Source of the DNA: Verrucomicrobiales bacterium
GTDB lineage: Bacteria > Verrucomicrobiota > Verrucomicrobiia > Limisphaerales > J093
Reading direction: 5' to 3'
NCBI GenBank assembly: GCA_024233215.1
Contig: JACKPW010000007.1
Coordinates: forward strand, 248,001-312,000
DNA: 64,000 bases
In this document: positions 25,953 to 35,216 of the stretch, one piece after another
Numbering within the stretch: position 1 is the first letter of the stretch
Layout of the letters: each line of letters starts with the position of its first letter
Notes under the pieces: model-generated
What the model saw: only the letters and a program-made list of their open reading frames with translations
Databases searched by the model: none
What the model was told of the DNA's origin: nothing
Program-made: the position numbers and the translations under genes

Positions 25953-26356
25953 GGGGCATCGCGGATACCGGCTTCCTCGTGGCCCTTGCCAACCGTACGG
26001 ACGAGCATCACGAGTGGGCAACCCAACTGGCGGCTCAGTTCTCCGAACCGTTGCTGACGTGTGAACCCGTGCTGGCCGAAACGGCCTTCTTGGTCGGGGA
26101 CGTGCGCATCGCCCTCGGTATGCTCGAAGACGGTCTCATCGTGCTCGCGTTCGAGAGCCGCGACCACCTAACCCCACTTGGCGCACTGGCAGAACGCTAT
26201 GCCGACCGACATCCTGACCTTGCCGATCTCTGCGTCATCCGCATGAGCGAACTGTATCCCACGCATTCGGTCATCAGGACGGATCGTGATGACTTCCAGG
26301 TCTATCGGCGCAACAAACGGGAGGTGATTCCGACGGTCCTCCCTCCGGAAACATGA
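25949..26356 (+). CDS. PIN-domain toxin (VapC-like ribonuclease)
   Basis: The 135-residue PIN-domain RNase has the metal-binding acidic residues D6 (GIADTGFLVAL), E44 (VLAETAF), D93 (LADLCVI) and D112/D114 (RTDRDDF). The lower IR...VIRTDRDDFQVYRR end is typical of the group. It is expected to cleave RNA when the overlapping upstream antitoxin is lost. It ends 22 bases before cysN, so the pair may be co-transcribed with the sulfate genes. Confidence 0.9.
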   Translation: MRGIADTGFLVALANRTDEHHEWATQLAAQFSEPLLTCEPVLAETAFLVGDVRIALGMLEDGLIVLAFESRDHLTPLGALAERYADRHPDLADLCVIRMSELYPTHSVIRTDRDDFQVYRRNKREVIPTVLPPET

Positions 26357-26378
26357 GATCCTCCAGGACCTTCAGATC

Positions 26379-27692
26379 ATGACGTCTCATCCCATAGAAA
26401 TCCTCCGCTTCAATACCTGCGGCTCTGTCGACGACGGCAAGTCCACCCTCATCGGCCGGTTGCTCTATGACTCCAAGAACCTGATGGAGGACCAGATCGA
26501 GGCGCTGGAGCGCAGTGCCGACATCACCGGCGGCGGCCAGATCAACCTGGCCAACCTCACCGACGGCCTCCGCGCAGAACGCGAACAGGGCATCACCATC
26601 GACGTCGCCTATCGCTACTTCGCCACGCCGCGGCGCAAGTTCATCGTCGCGGACACCCCGGGTCATGTGCAGTACACGCGCAACATGGTCACCGGCGCCT
26701 CGACGGCAAACCTCTCCATCGTGCTCGTCGATGCCCGGCAGGGCGTCATCGAGCAAAGCCGGCGCCACACCTACCTCGCCGCCCTGCTGGGCATCCCGCA
26801 CCTGCTCATCGCGGTGAACAAGATGGATCTCGTCGATTGGAGCGAGGACCGGTTCCTGGAGATTCGCGAGGAATTCGAGAAGTTCCTGCCGCGTCTCGAC
26901 GTGCTTCAGGATGTGAAGTTCGTCCCGATCAGCGCGCTGCTCGGCGACAACGTGGTGGAACCCTCGCAGCACATGCCGTGGTACCAGGGGCCCTCCCTGT
27001 TGGGCCACCTGGAAACCGTCCACATCGCCAGCGACTGGAACCTCGGCGCCCTGCGTTTCCCGGTGCAATGGGTCAACCGCCCGAACAACCCGCGCGACCC
27101 GGCCCTGCACGACTTCCGCGGCCTCAGCGGGCAGGTGGCGGGCGGCATCGTCCGGGTTGGACAGAAGGTCCTGGTCCTGCCCAGCGGCATCGAGACCTCC
27201 ATCCAGTCCATTCACACCGACGACGGCCTCCTGCAGGAGGCGTTCTGCCCGCAGTCCGTCACCCTGCTTCTGAAGGACGACATCGACGTGAGTCGGGGCG
27301 ACGCCATCGTGGGCACGGACGACCTTCCGGGAATGGCGGCCAACCTGCGGGCGCGGGTCTGTTGGATGCATCCCAAGCCGCTGCAACCGGGACGGAAGTT
27401 CTTCCTGAAACACGCCACCCGCACCGTGCAGGCCATGGTTACCAGCATCGACCATCGGGTGAACATCTCGACCTACGACGAGGAACCCGCCGGGGAAGGC
27501 CTGGCCTTGAACCAGATTGGCGAGGTCCGTATCAAGACCGCCAGTCCACTGGTGTACGACGGTTACCGACAGAACCGGCTCACCGGCGCCTTCATCCTGA
27601 TCGAGCCCGGCACCAACCAGACGGTCGCCGCCGGCATGCTGGAAGCCCCTGCCGAGGCGTACAAACCGGAATACACGGACTTCGTGATCTGA
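26379..27692 (+). CDS. cysN: sulfate adenylyltransferase subunit 1 (GTPase)
   Basis: The 437-residue elongation-factor-like GTPase drives APS synthesis with CysD. G1 is GSVDDGKST (15-23), G3 is DTPGH, G4 is NKMD. REQGITIDVAYRYF is the family switch region. There is no C-terminal APS kinase domain, so this is plain CysN and not a CysNC fusion. It is the last gene of the operon and is convergent with the small gene at 27702. Confidence 0.95.
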   Translation: MTSHPIEILRFNTCGSVDDGKSTLIGRLLYDSKNLMEDQIEALERSADITGGGQINLANLTDGLRAEREQGITIDVAYRYFATPRRKFIVADTPGHVQYTRNMVTGASTANLSIVLVDARQGVIEQSRRHTYLAALLGIPHLLIAVNKMDLVDWSEDRFLEIREEFEKFLPRLDVLQDVKFVPISALLGDNVVEPSQHMPWYQGPSLLGHLETVHIASDWNLGALRFPVQWVNRPNNPRDPALHDFRGLSGQVAGGIVRVGQKVLVLPSGIETSIQSIHTDDGLLQEAFCPQSVTLLLKDDIDVSRGDAIVGTDDLPGMAANLRARVCWMHPKPLQPGRKFFLKHATRTVQAMVTSIDHRVNISTYDEEPAGEGLALNQIGEVRIKTASPLVYDGYRQNRLTGAFILIEPGTNQTVAAGMLEAPAEAYKPEYTDFVI

Positions 27693-27701
27693 GCGAATTC
27701 C

Positions 27702-27950
27702 TCAGTGGTTGCAGATCTTCTCGGGTTCGGTGGTAAAGCCGTCCCCCGCCTCGACGAACTTCCCGCGTTGCGCGAGGAAGTCGATCAATTCGTCCGGCGT
27801 CATCCCCTCCGCGGAGCAGGTGAAGAAGCGCATGCCTTCGCCGAAACGTTCCACGATGGCCGCGCGCAGGGTGTCCCGGGTGAATCCCCGACCCGCCTCG
27901 ACCATCATCCGCATCACCTCATGTCCATGAACCTGTCCTGTCATCGGCAT
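27702..27950 (-). CDS. YecH-family (DUF2492) probable metal-binding protein
   Basis: The 82-residue protein has HGHEVMRMM near the N-terminus, then MRFFTCSAEGMTPDELIDFLAQRGKF. The ending EPEKICNH has Cys and His well placed for metal binding. These match the DUF2492/YecH family. Function unknown. It is convergent with cysN, with only nine bases between stops. Confidence 0.88.
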   Translation of the reverse strand: MPMTGQVHGHEVMRMMVEAGRGFTRDTLRAAIVERFGEGMRFFTCSAEGMTPDELIDFLAQRGKFVEAGDGFTTEPEKICNH

Positions 27951-27991
27951 CAGCCTGCCTGAAGGCCGGCAGGGTTGGGAAGCGAAGAACG

Positions 27992-28189
27992 ATGTGTAGC
28001 TGGACGATTGCAGACATCGGAAAACCTGAAGGAGCGCAGACCCTGGACGGCAGTCCGGCAGGATCCCGCGTCCCCGGCCAGGTGAATCGGATGCTCGTCG
28101 CCGGACGGAGGGTCTTCGCCGTGGGTCAGTACACGCACGCCGGCGGCCGACTCTCCCCCGGCTTTGCCATCTGGGAGCACGCCCCCTGA
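27992..28189 (+). pseudogene. C-terminal fragment of a repeat protein
   Basis: The short frame reads VNRMLVAGRRVFAVGQYTHAGG then LSPGFAIWEHAP before a stop. This looks like the last repeat and C-terminus of a secreted propeller/delta-60-type protein (VGxxTxAGGxxxxxFAxW). No upstream part is visible, so I read it as a remnant. Low certainty. Confidence 0.3.
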
Positions 28190-28320
28190 GCCACGCTGCC
28201 AGGACCAGGCCAGGTTCCTGCCTCTCCTTCCCCAGCTCGACGGACGGGGTGGTTTCGGGCTGGCACGGGAACCGGCACGCTTTTTGACAGGCTTCCGCGG
28301 TGGTCTATCCTTCGCCCGAC

Positions 28321-29619
28321 ATGAGGTTGATCCGTGTGAATGCCGCAGTCAGAAACCGCTCGCCACGCCGCCTGGCAGCAGCCTGGGTGGCCGCCAGCCT
28401 GCTTCACCTCAACGCAGCCGGCGGCTCCGAACCGTCCCGTGCGGACGAGGGCTGGCCCCAATGGCGAGGCCCCACCCGCGACGGGCTGGTGTCCGGTGCA
28501 GCGTGGCCTGACCGACTGGATGCGTCGCGTCTGCGCGCAGGTTGGGAGGTACCCCTGGGGCCCGGCTACTCCGGCCCCGTCATCCACGACAGTCGGGTGT
28601 TCGTGACCGAGACGCTCGACCGACGGGAGGAGGTGGTCACCGCCCTTGACCGATCCAGCGGCGCCAAGCTGTGGCAGAGCCGTTGGGCGGGGGCACTGAG
28701 CGTGCCCTTCTTTGCCAGGAGCAACGGCGATTGGATTCGATCCACTCCGGCCTGTGACGGGGACCGGCTCTACGTGGCCGGTATGCGGGACGTATTGGTC
28801 TGCCTTGCGGTCGCTGACGGGGCCGAGCTTTGGCGGTTGGATTTTGTGGCGGCGTTCGGATCGCCCCTTCCGGACTTCGGCTTTGTGTCCTCGCCGCTGG
28901 TGGCCGACGGGTCCGTGTTTGTGCAGGCCGGCGGCGGGGTGGCGCGGGTCGACGCGAGGTCCGGCCGGGTGGAGTGGCGCGCCCTGAACGACGGGGGCGG
29001 CATGATGGGGAGTGCCTTTTCCTCGCCGGTCATCGCGACTCTCGGCGACAGGAGGCAGCTGGTGGTGCAATCCCGGTCAACTCTGGCGGGCCTGGACCTT
29101 TCATCGGGAGCGACGCTGTGGAGTCAGCCGGTGAAGGCCTTCCGGGGAATGAACATCCTCACCCCGGTGGTCCACGGGAACATTCTGCTCACGAGCACGT
29201 ACGGCGGGCGCACGATCGGCTACCGGGTCGAGCGTGAGCAGGACGACTTCAGGGTGGAGGAAGCCTGGCAGCACAAGTCTCAGGGCTACATGTCCACGCC
29301 CGTGGTGGTGGGCACTCATGCCTATCATCACCTCCGGAGCCAGCGGGTAATGTGCCTGGACCTGCGATCCGGGGAGGAGGCATGGACCAGTCCCCGGTCT
29401 TTCGGCAAATACTGGAGCATGGTGGCCCAGGGGGATCGCATCCTCGCGCTGGATCAGAAGGGGGAGCTTTTCCTGCTCAGAGCCACACCGGAGGGCTTCG
29501 AACTCCTGGATTCGAGGCGGGTGTCCGAGTCCGAAACCTGGGCCCACCTGGCGGTGACGGAGGGCCAGTTGTTCGTCCGATCACTGGACCGTTTGACCGA
29601 ATGGCGTTGGAAGGATTGA
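28321..29619 (+). CDS. PQQ-like beta-propeller repeat protein, exported
   Basis: The protein has 432 residues. A signal peptide (LAAAWVAASLLHLNAAGGS) precedes WPQWRGPTRDGLV, the usual opening of verrucomicrobial/planctomycetal PQQ-propeller proteins. Repeats follow with the VxALDRSSGAKLWQ and GLDLSSGATLW pattern. It resembles BamB in fold, but the family is broad and no partner is nearby. The start is the ATG at 28321; a GTG at 28300 would add seven residues. Confidence 0.87.
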   Translation: MRLIRVNAAVRNRSPRRLAAAWVAASLLHLNAAGGSEPSRADEGWPQWRGPTRDGLVSGAAWPDRLDASRLRAGWEVPLGPGYSGPVIHDSRVFVTETLDRREEVVTALDRSSGAKLWQSRWAGALSVPFFARSNGDWIRSTPACDGDRLYVAGMRDVLVCLAVADGAELWRLDFVAAFGSPLPDFGFVSSPLVADGSVFVQAGGGVARVDARSGRVEWRALNDGGGMMGSAFSSPVIATLGDRRQLVVQSRSTLAGLDLSSGATLWSQPVKAFRGMNILTPVVHGNILLTSTYGGRTIGYRVEREQDDFRVEEAWQHKSQGYMSTPVVVGTHAYHHLRSQRVMCLDLRSGEEAWTSPRSFGKYWSMVAQGDRILALDQKGELFLLRATPEGFELLDSRRVSESETWAHLAVTEGQLFVRSLDRLTEWRWKD

Positions 29620-29624
29620 CCGAC

Positions 29625-30905
29625 ATGAAGAGACGAGAACCTGATACTCAGACTCCGCTGCTGGCCCGATTGTTGCAGGAGGTGCTGGCACTCCTGGAGC
29701 AGCAGGACCAGGGGACGCGCGGGGGAGACCTCGTTCAGGCGCTGGTGCAGGATGCGCACCGGGAACGCGCTTCGGACATTCACCTGGACCCCGATTCCAG
29801 CGGCTACCGACTACAGTTCCGCATCGACGGGGTGATCGTTCCTGTTCTCAGTTTGCCGAAAGACCAGGGAACAAGGCTGGTGCGTTCGCTCAAGAGCCTG
29901 GCCGATCTCGAACCGGCGGCGGCCCGCGTGCCGCGCGACGGGCGGGCGCATGTCATGCTGGGTGATCGGTCCCTGGGGTTGCGGGTGGCCACGGCTCCGG
30001 CTGTCAGCGGGGAAAAGCTGGCCGTGCGCCTCCTTCCCCATGAGTTGTTCCATCTCGGACTGGATGAACTCGGTCTGAGCCCCCAGGACTATGCGCTGGT
30101 TTGCCAGAGTCTACAGGACGCGCGGGGCATGATTCTGCTGAGCGGTCCAACCGGCAGTGGAAAGACCACCGCCCTCTATGCTCTCCTGCACGAACTGCGC
30201 GACACCGGGCGCTCCATCGTAACGATCGAGGATCCGGTTGAGTACATCATCGATGGCATCACCCAGATTCAGGTCCAGAAGCGGCAGGGCCTCACCTTTG
30301 CCGAGGGCGCCCGGGGCATTCTGCGGTTGGACCCGGATGCCATTCTGATGGGCGAACTGCGGGAGGCCGAATCCGCCCGGGTGGCCTTGGACATCGCGGA
30401 CACCGGACACCTCTTCCTGAGCAGCCTCCATGCGCGGGACGCCGTCGCCACCATCTCCGCCCTGAGAAACTTCGGCCTGGCGGATTTTGAAATCGCGGCC
30501 TCGGTCGACCTGATCATCGCCGAGCGGCTCGTACGACGCTTGTGCCGGAAGTGTCGGCGGCTTGAACGGACTGACGATTGGGAGTCGCGGTGGCTGGAGC
30601 AACTGGGTCAGCCCGTCCCCAAGGAATGCTGGCACGCCGTGGGGTGTCCGGAGTGCAGCAGGACCGGTTACCGGGGTCGGATCGGCATCTTCGAGGTCTG
30701 GCGCCTGAACGAGGAGGAGGCGGACTTGATCCTCCGTCACACCGACGAACACACGCTGCGACGACGTCTGCGAAAACGGGGAATGTCCTCACTGCTCGAG
30801 GACGATCTCGCCAAGGTGGGCGAAGGCGTGACCACCCTGGCGGAACTGCGGTCCGTGGGGGGCTTCGGATTCTACGACGCGCCCGGGAACCGGCATGACG
30901 GCTGA
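29625..30905 (+). CDS. GspE/PilB-type secretion ATPase
   Basis: The 426-residue hexameric ATPase belongs to the type II secretion/type IV pilus class. Walker A is GPTGSGKTT (174-182), the Asp box VTIEDPVEY is at about 199-207, Walker B is LDPDAILMGELRE (235-247), and a zinc knuckle uses C307, C310, C341 and C344. The usual N-terminal MshEN domain is missing, so the protein is shorter than most GspE/PilB. No pilin, inner-membrane or secretin gene is adjacent. It starts five bases after the propeller gene, so the two are probably co-transcribed. Confidence 0.9.
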   Translation: MKRREPDTQTPLLARLLQEVLALLEQQDQGTRGGDLVQALVQDAHRERASDIHLDPDSSGYRLQFRIDGVIVPVLSLPKDQGTRLVRSLKSLADLEPAAARVPRDGRAHVMLGDRSLGLRVATAPAVSGEKLAVRLLPHELFHLGLDELGLSPQDYALVCQSLQDARGMILLSGPTGSGKTTALYALLHELRDTGRSIVTIEDPVEYIIDGITQIQVQKRQGLTFAEGARGILRLDPDAILMGELREAESARVALDIADTGHLFLSSLHARDAVATISALRNFGLADFEIAASVDLIIAERLVRRLCRKCRRLERTDDWESRWLEQLGQPVPKECWHAVGCPECSRTGYRGRIGIFEVWRLNEEEADLILRHTDEHTLRRRLRKRGMSSLLEDDLAKVGEGVTTLAELRSVGGFGFYDAPGNRHDG

Positions 30906-30919
30906 TCGGCTGAAACCGG

Positions 30920-31087
30920 TCACAACGTTGCCTCGCCTGCGACCGGGCCTGCTTTTCCCGTCCTTGTGCTCTGTCGCGACGGCCCGACAGGAGGTGCGAC
31001 AAAGAGCTGGTTGGGGGCATTCTCCATCAGCACCCCCACCGCCGGGTGCGCGAGGCGTCGTTCGGCGGTGATCGCGTAATACTGCAA
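30920..31087 (-). pseudogene. C-terminal remnant of a LysR/NhaR-like regulator
   Basis: The minus strand encodes LQYYAITAERRLAHPAVGVL then MENAPNQLF before a stop at 30920. This closely resembles the C-terminus of NhaR-type LysR regulators (FYAISxERRxxHPAV). Nothing matching the rest of the regulator is present upstream on that strand, where the HzsA/FGE gene ends instead. It is therefore a truncated relic. Confidence 0.55.
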
Positions 31088-31154
31088 CGCGGCGGATGCG
31101 CCACCGTGGCCTCCGGTAAGCGTACCGGAGAAATCTCAGCCGATGCGGGGAGGT

Positions 31155-34100
31155 TCATTCTTCCGCGCACACCACGCGGAATCCGACGTCGTGCACGGCT
31201 TGTGAGGGATCGTAAGGCAACCGGAACGCCGACCGCGCGCGGCGCGGCCGGTCCATCCAGGAACCCCCGCGCACCGTCTTGTGCCCGCCCCCCGTCCCGG
31301 AGCCAGGTTCGGCCGCGGCGCTGAGAGGATACGGGCGATAGGTTGACCGGGTCCATTCGGCGACGTTGCCGTGCATGTCATGGAGTCCCCAGGCATTGGG
31401 GCGAAAGGACCCCACAGCCGCGGAGACCCGCCAACCATCATCGAACCGTGTGTCCGCCGGGCGCCAGGGCGGAAGCGCCGACGGAACATGGGGATAATCG
31501 ACCGTGTAATGGGTGGCGTCGGAGAGATTGGCCGCGGTGCCGAAGTCCGTGTCCAGCGAACCGTACCAGAGCGGGCTGGTGCTGCCGCTGCGACAGGCGT
31601 ATTCCCACTGCGCCTCGGTGGGCAGGCTGAAGCGCATGCCCGTTCGCTCCGACAACCACCCACAGAAAGCCATGGCCTGGTGCCAGGAAACCCGTACCAC
31701 CGGCTGCTCGGGGCGCCCCAGGGGATGGCCCCGCTCGTAATCGCCGAACTGATACTGTTCACCGGTCTCCAACCCGCTGCGGTGTTCGGGGTCGAAGCAG
31801 GCGTATTGACGATTGCTGACCTCAAGACGCCCCATCCAGAAGCCATCCTCCACCTCCACCCAATGCGCGGGCGCCTCGTTGACATAACCCTCGTCACTGC
31901 CCATGAGGAAACGCCCGGCGGGAACCCGCACCAGCTCCAACTGGACACCGTCACCCAACGCGATGCGCCGGATCTCGGTTGGCTCTCGAGACACCGCCGG
32001 CACGCTCCCCAGCGCTTCCTGCGGCGCGATGGCCGACTTTGCCGGCAGCGTGGCGACGGGAGCAGCGGCCTTCAGAACCGCTGCCGGATGGACCGCCTCG
32101 GAATCCTCGTCAACCCCGGCATGGCGACGTTGCAGTTCGCGTCGACGGGCGGCGCCCGGAGCCACCAGCGCGGCCTTGGCGGGAAGATGACCGACGACCT
32201 CGTTCCAGGTTCCGTGGGCCGGGGCATTGAGATCAATCCAGGTGATCAACCGGTCCCAGGCCTCGGCGCTGAGTTCCACGCCATGATGGCCGTCACGCAG
32301 AATCTGGATCAGCTCGCTCGTGTCCACGTGGAAATCCCGGGCGGACAGCAGGTGCGCGTCACTCTCCAAGGTGGGCGTGTGGACATATCGTCGCAGCGCG
32401 AGATACGACGGGGTGAAGTGCATCTGGAACGCCGACGGAACCTGTCGGGCGGGGCGGGCGGTCAAATCGAACGTCGCCTGCCCGTCGTCGAGTGGGCGTC
32501 CGTGGTGGCACCGGATGCAATACGCATCCAACACGGGCTGAACCTCGCGCACGAACGAGAACCCACGGGCCGGACCGTACCACGGCTGGATCACCGAAGG
32601 TTCCCGCAGGACGGCCGCCGGTCGCGAATCAGCCGGGGGCGTGGAGTTCTGCGACTCGTGACAGCCAACGCACGAAAGCACTTCCCCGGGCATGGCGGTG
32701 AACCAACTGCGCATCAGGGCCAGGGCCTTTCCCTCCGCATCCAACGGCTGCACCGCCACCGGGGTGTGGGCGGGCACCCAAAACAGGGCCGACCCATCCG
32801 GCTCCACCGGTACGGTCCCGAGAATCCGCCTCACATCCCAGGGACCGTCAAACCCGACGCGGTCCGGTTCCCCGCCAAAGCCGTGGAAGGTGAATTCATA
32901 CCCGATCACCCGAAGCGATTTCACGGTTCCGCGCGGCACCCCCAGCAGCCCGGGCCCCCGATAAACGTCCACCATCAGCACGGTGGCCTCCGGTTCACCC
33001 GGCTGGCGGATGTCCGGCACGACCGGCTGCCGCCGGGTCCTTCGCAGCGGCGTCGGTTCCAGCATCGCCCAGCCCGGTTCCTCGTGAAGCAGCACGAAGT
33101 TGTCGAACACATCCACGAGGTACACCCCCCAGGCGGCTGACTCCGTGGGCCGACAAGACACCAGGAAGTATTTCTCACTCAGCGGATACGGGTGCAGGAA
33201 CCGAGGCCAACTGGCACCCACCAGGCCGTCCAGAATGACCGGCTCCACCTTCTCCCCGAAACCGGGGATGCGCTGCACGACCCCGCCTGCCTCATGGCGC
33301 CCCTGGGCGGGATCAACGATGACGAGTTCCCCCTGGCGCGGGAGATCATGGTGTCCACCCACGATGGCGACCACCTTCGTCGGATGATCTGGAACCGGAC
33401 GCGCGAAGAAGATCGCCGTCGGCCAGAACGAGTTGCTGCCGTAGTACTCCATCTGTTGGCTGCCGTCCGGATTGGCGTGGAAGAGCAACCTCATGAACGC
33501 ATGCGCAATGTCGGCGTACTCCCAGCGCTGATACAGAATCCGCCCGTTGTTGAGCACGGTCGGGCACCAGTTGTGGTCCTGGTCGTTCGTCAGGCGACGG
33601 ATGCTGCCATCGCGTTCCAGGAGGTAGAGGTTTCCCACTTTCGACTGCCCTCCCACGCAGGGCACACCGACAAACGGCGCCGTCGACGTGAAAACGAGCC
33701 GGTCGTCCGGCAGATAGCAGGCATCGTAGTTGTGCACGTCCGGCTCGTCGATCAGGGGAAGCGGAGTCAGCCCACCGCTCTCCAGGTTCAATTCGACAAC
33801 GCCCCATCGCCCCACCTCGTCTGGCATCGAGAACAACATCCGGTTCGCATCAGGATGCAGATCGAGGTCGCCAATAAACCGGTCGCCTTCCGGCTTGAAG
33901 ATCGTCGCCACTTCCCCGCCCTGGCGAACCGGCGAAAGCACCACGAGCGTGTTCCCGTACCCGGTGGGGGCAATGTCCGGATTCCCGTTGAAGTTGTTCG
34001 GCAGGCCCATCCGGTCGGCGCGACGCCGGATCATCAGCAACGGCTCGAAATCAAGCAGGGGGTTGGCCAGCAGGGCTTCGTCCTTCAACGCCTCGAACTC

Positions 34101-35216
34101 GTTCTCCAAGATCCGAAGCGACGAGGTCAGTCCTGCAGCTATTGGCGGCACTCCCTCCGCCAATAGTGAGGACTGATCCCCGAGCGGCGAAACGGGGCTC
34201 TCCGCCATCGCTGGCCTGGGGGAGTCGCCTTCAGCAAGGAGACGGTCGTGGCGGGCGCGAAGCGCCTCCAGACGTTCCTGGTAAGAAGCGCCCCCCCGAT
34301 ACCGATCCGGGAAGGTCGCCGACAGGTCCTCAATGGCCATCCTTAACGCCCGCCATCGTTCGGACGACACGCCGGGCGCATCGCTCGAGACCACGGGCGG
34401 ATATGCGGAGCGAAGGACGACCGGACACCACACCTCCCGATCCCCCAGGTAGGTCAGCAGGTTCGATGTCAGACGACTCAGATTGCCGCGAAAGGGGTTC
34501 TCGGTGTCGGCGTAATCGGGCCAATGCCAGCCGAACACGATCACGCGCCCTTCCCCCAGCCGATATTCCACCAGTGGATTCTCCGGACCCGCAGGCGTAC
34601 CGGCCAGGATCATGCCATGGGCCGGCCCACCCCAGTAAAAGTCCGCCACCGCCGGGCAGCCCCCTTGACTGAGCCAGACCACGCCCCCGGTCTCATCCAG
34701 GCCGTTGAACGCCGGATGCCTCTTCTCGACCGGCAGCATGCCGGCGGGTTCACGCCACTGGTCCAGTTGGTGGCGCTGGGGCCGTATCTCCGTCTCCAAC
34801 CCGAGCGGAGCGACCAGTGCGAGCGCACCGCCCGACAGCAGCACCCCGCCGCCGTTCTCCGCGAACCGCCGGATCTCCGCGAGGCCCGCCCCCCCATACA
34901 TTGCATTCCGTTCGATGGAATCCCCTTGATGATACCACACAACATCGAAGTCGCTCAGCCTGCGGGTGTTCCCCGAAGAATCGGCGAATGAGCCGTTCTG
35001 CTGCAGCAGAAGCAGGGTTGCCGGCCCCACCCCGTCAGCCACCCGCCAGGCGGCCTGATCATGCGGCCCCATCTCGTGAGCAGCTGCCTCGCCGGAGAGG
35101 AAGCCGACCCGTGGGGCCTCGGCATTCAGGGTTTGCAGAGTCAGCAGCGCCATGCCGAGGACCACGGCAGCGAACGCCCACCGCTTCCTGTTGGAATGGG
35201 TTCGGAACAAGCGCAT
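31155..35216 (-). CDS. giant exported HzsA-related dihaem protein fused to an FGE-sulfatase domain
   Basis: The protein has 1353 residues in four parts. (1) An N-terminal signal/anchor (WAFAAVVLGMALLTL). (2) A ThuA/glutamine-amidotransferase-like domain, about 35-270 (VGFLSGEAAAHEMG to RVIVFGWHWPDYAD). (3) An HzsA-like propeller, about 390-840, with NLYLLERDGSIRRLTNDQDH and WCPTVLNNGRILYQRWEYAD, followed by haem c sites CVGCH (849-853) and CIRCH (900-904). (4) A formylglycine-generating-enzyme-like domain, about 1080-1353, with FLMGSDEG, SLPTEAQWEYACR and GLHDMHGNVAEW. The last domain often serves as a binding or scaffold module. Start set at the ATG at 35216. Function unknown. Confidence 0.87.
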   Translation of the reverse strand: MRLFRTHSNRKRWAFAAVVLGMALLTLQTLNAEAPRVGFLSGEAAAHEMGPHDQAAWRVADGVGPATLLLLQQNGSFADSSGNTRRLSDFDVVWYHQGDSIERNAMYGGAGLAEIRRFAENGGGVLLSGGALALVAPLGLETEIRPQRHQLDQWREPAGMLPVEKRHPAFNGLDETGGVVWLSQGGCPAVADFYWGGPAHGMILAGTPAGPENPLVEYRLGEGRVIVFGWHWPDYADTENPFRGNLSRLTSNLLTYLGDREVWCPVVLRSAYPPVVSSDAPGVSSERWRALRMAIEDLSATFPDRYRGGASYQERLEALRARHDRLLAEGDSPRPAMAESPVSPLGDQSSLLAEGVPPIAAGLTSSLRILENEFEALKDEALLANPLLDFEPLLMIRRRADRMGLPNNFNGNPDIAPTGYGNTLVVLSPVRQGGEVATIFKPEGDRFIGDLDLHPDANRMLFSMPDEVGRWGVVELNLESGGLTPLPLIDEPDVHNYDACYLPDDRLVFTSTAPFVGVPCVGGQSKVGNLYLLERDGSIRRLTNDQDHNWCPTVLNNGRILYQRWEYADIAHAFMRLLFHANPDGSQQMEYYGSNSFWPTAIFFARPVPDHPTKVVAIVGGHHDLPRQGELVIVDPAQGRHEAGGVVQRIPGFGEKVEPVILDGLVGASWPRFLHPYPLSEKYFLVSCRPTESAAWGVYLVDVFDNFVLLHEEPGWAMLEPTPLRRTRRQPVVPDIRQPGEPEATVLMVDVYRGPGLLGVPRGTVKSLRVIGYEFTFHGFGGEPDRVGFDGPWDVRRILGTVPVEPDGSALFWVPAHTPVAVQPLDAEGKALALMRSWFTAMPGEVLSCVGCHESQNSTPPADSRPAAVLREPSVIQPWYGPARGFSFVREVQPVLDAYCIRCHHGRPLDDGQATFDLTARPARQVPSAFQMHFTPSYLALRRYVHTPTLESDAHLLSARDFHVDTSELIQILRDGHHGVELSAEAWDRLITWIDLNAPAHGTWNEVVGHLPAKAALVAPGAARRRELQRRHAGVDEDSEAVHPAAVLKAAAPVATLPAKSAIAPQEALGSVPAVSREPTEIRRIALGDGVQLELVRVPAGRFLMGSDEGYVNEAPAHWVEVEDGFWMGRLEVSNRQYACFDPEHRSGLETGEQYQFGDYERGHPLGRPEQPVVRVSWHQAMAFCGWLSERTGMRFSLPTEAQWEYACRSGSTSPLWYGSLDTDFGTAANLSDATHYTVDYPHVPSALPPWRPADTRFDDGWRVSAAVGSFRPNAWGLHDMHGNVAEWTRSTYRPYPLSAAAEPGSGTGGGHKTVRGGSWMDRPRRARSAFRLPYDPSQAVHDVGFRVVCAEE

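Noticed and set aside
31371..33140. 589-codon open frame opposite the HzsA/FGE fusion
   Set aside because: Antisense to clear haem and FGE motifs; low-complexity composition.
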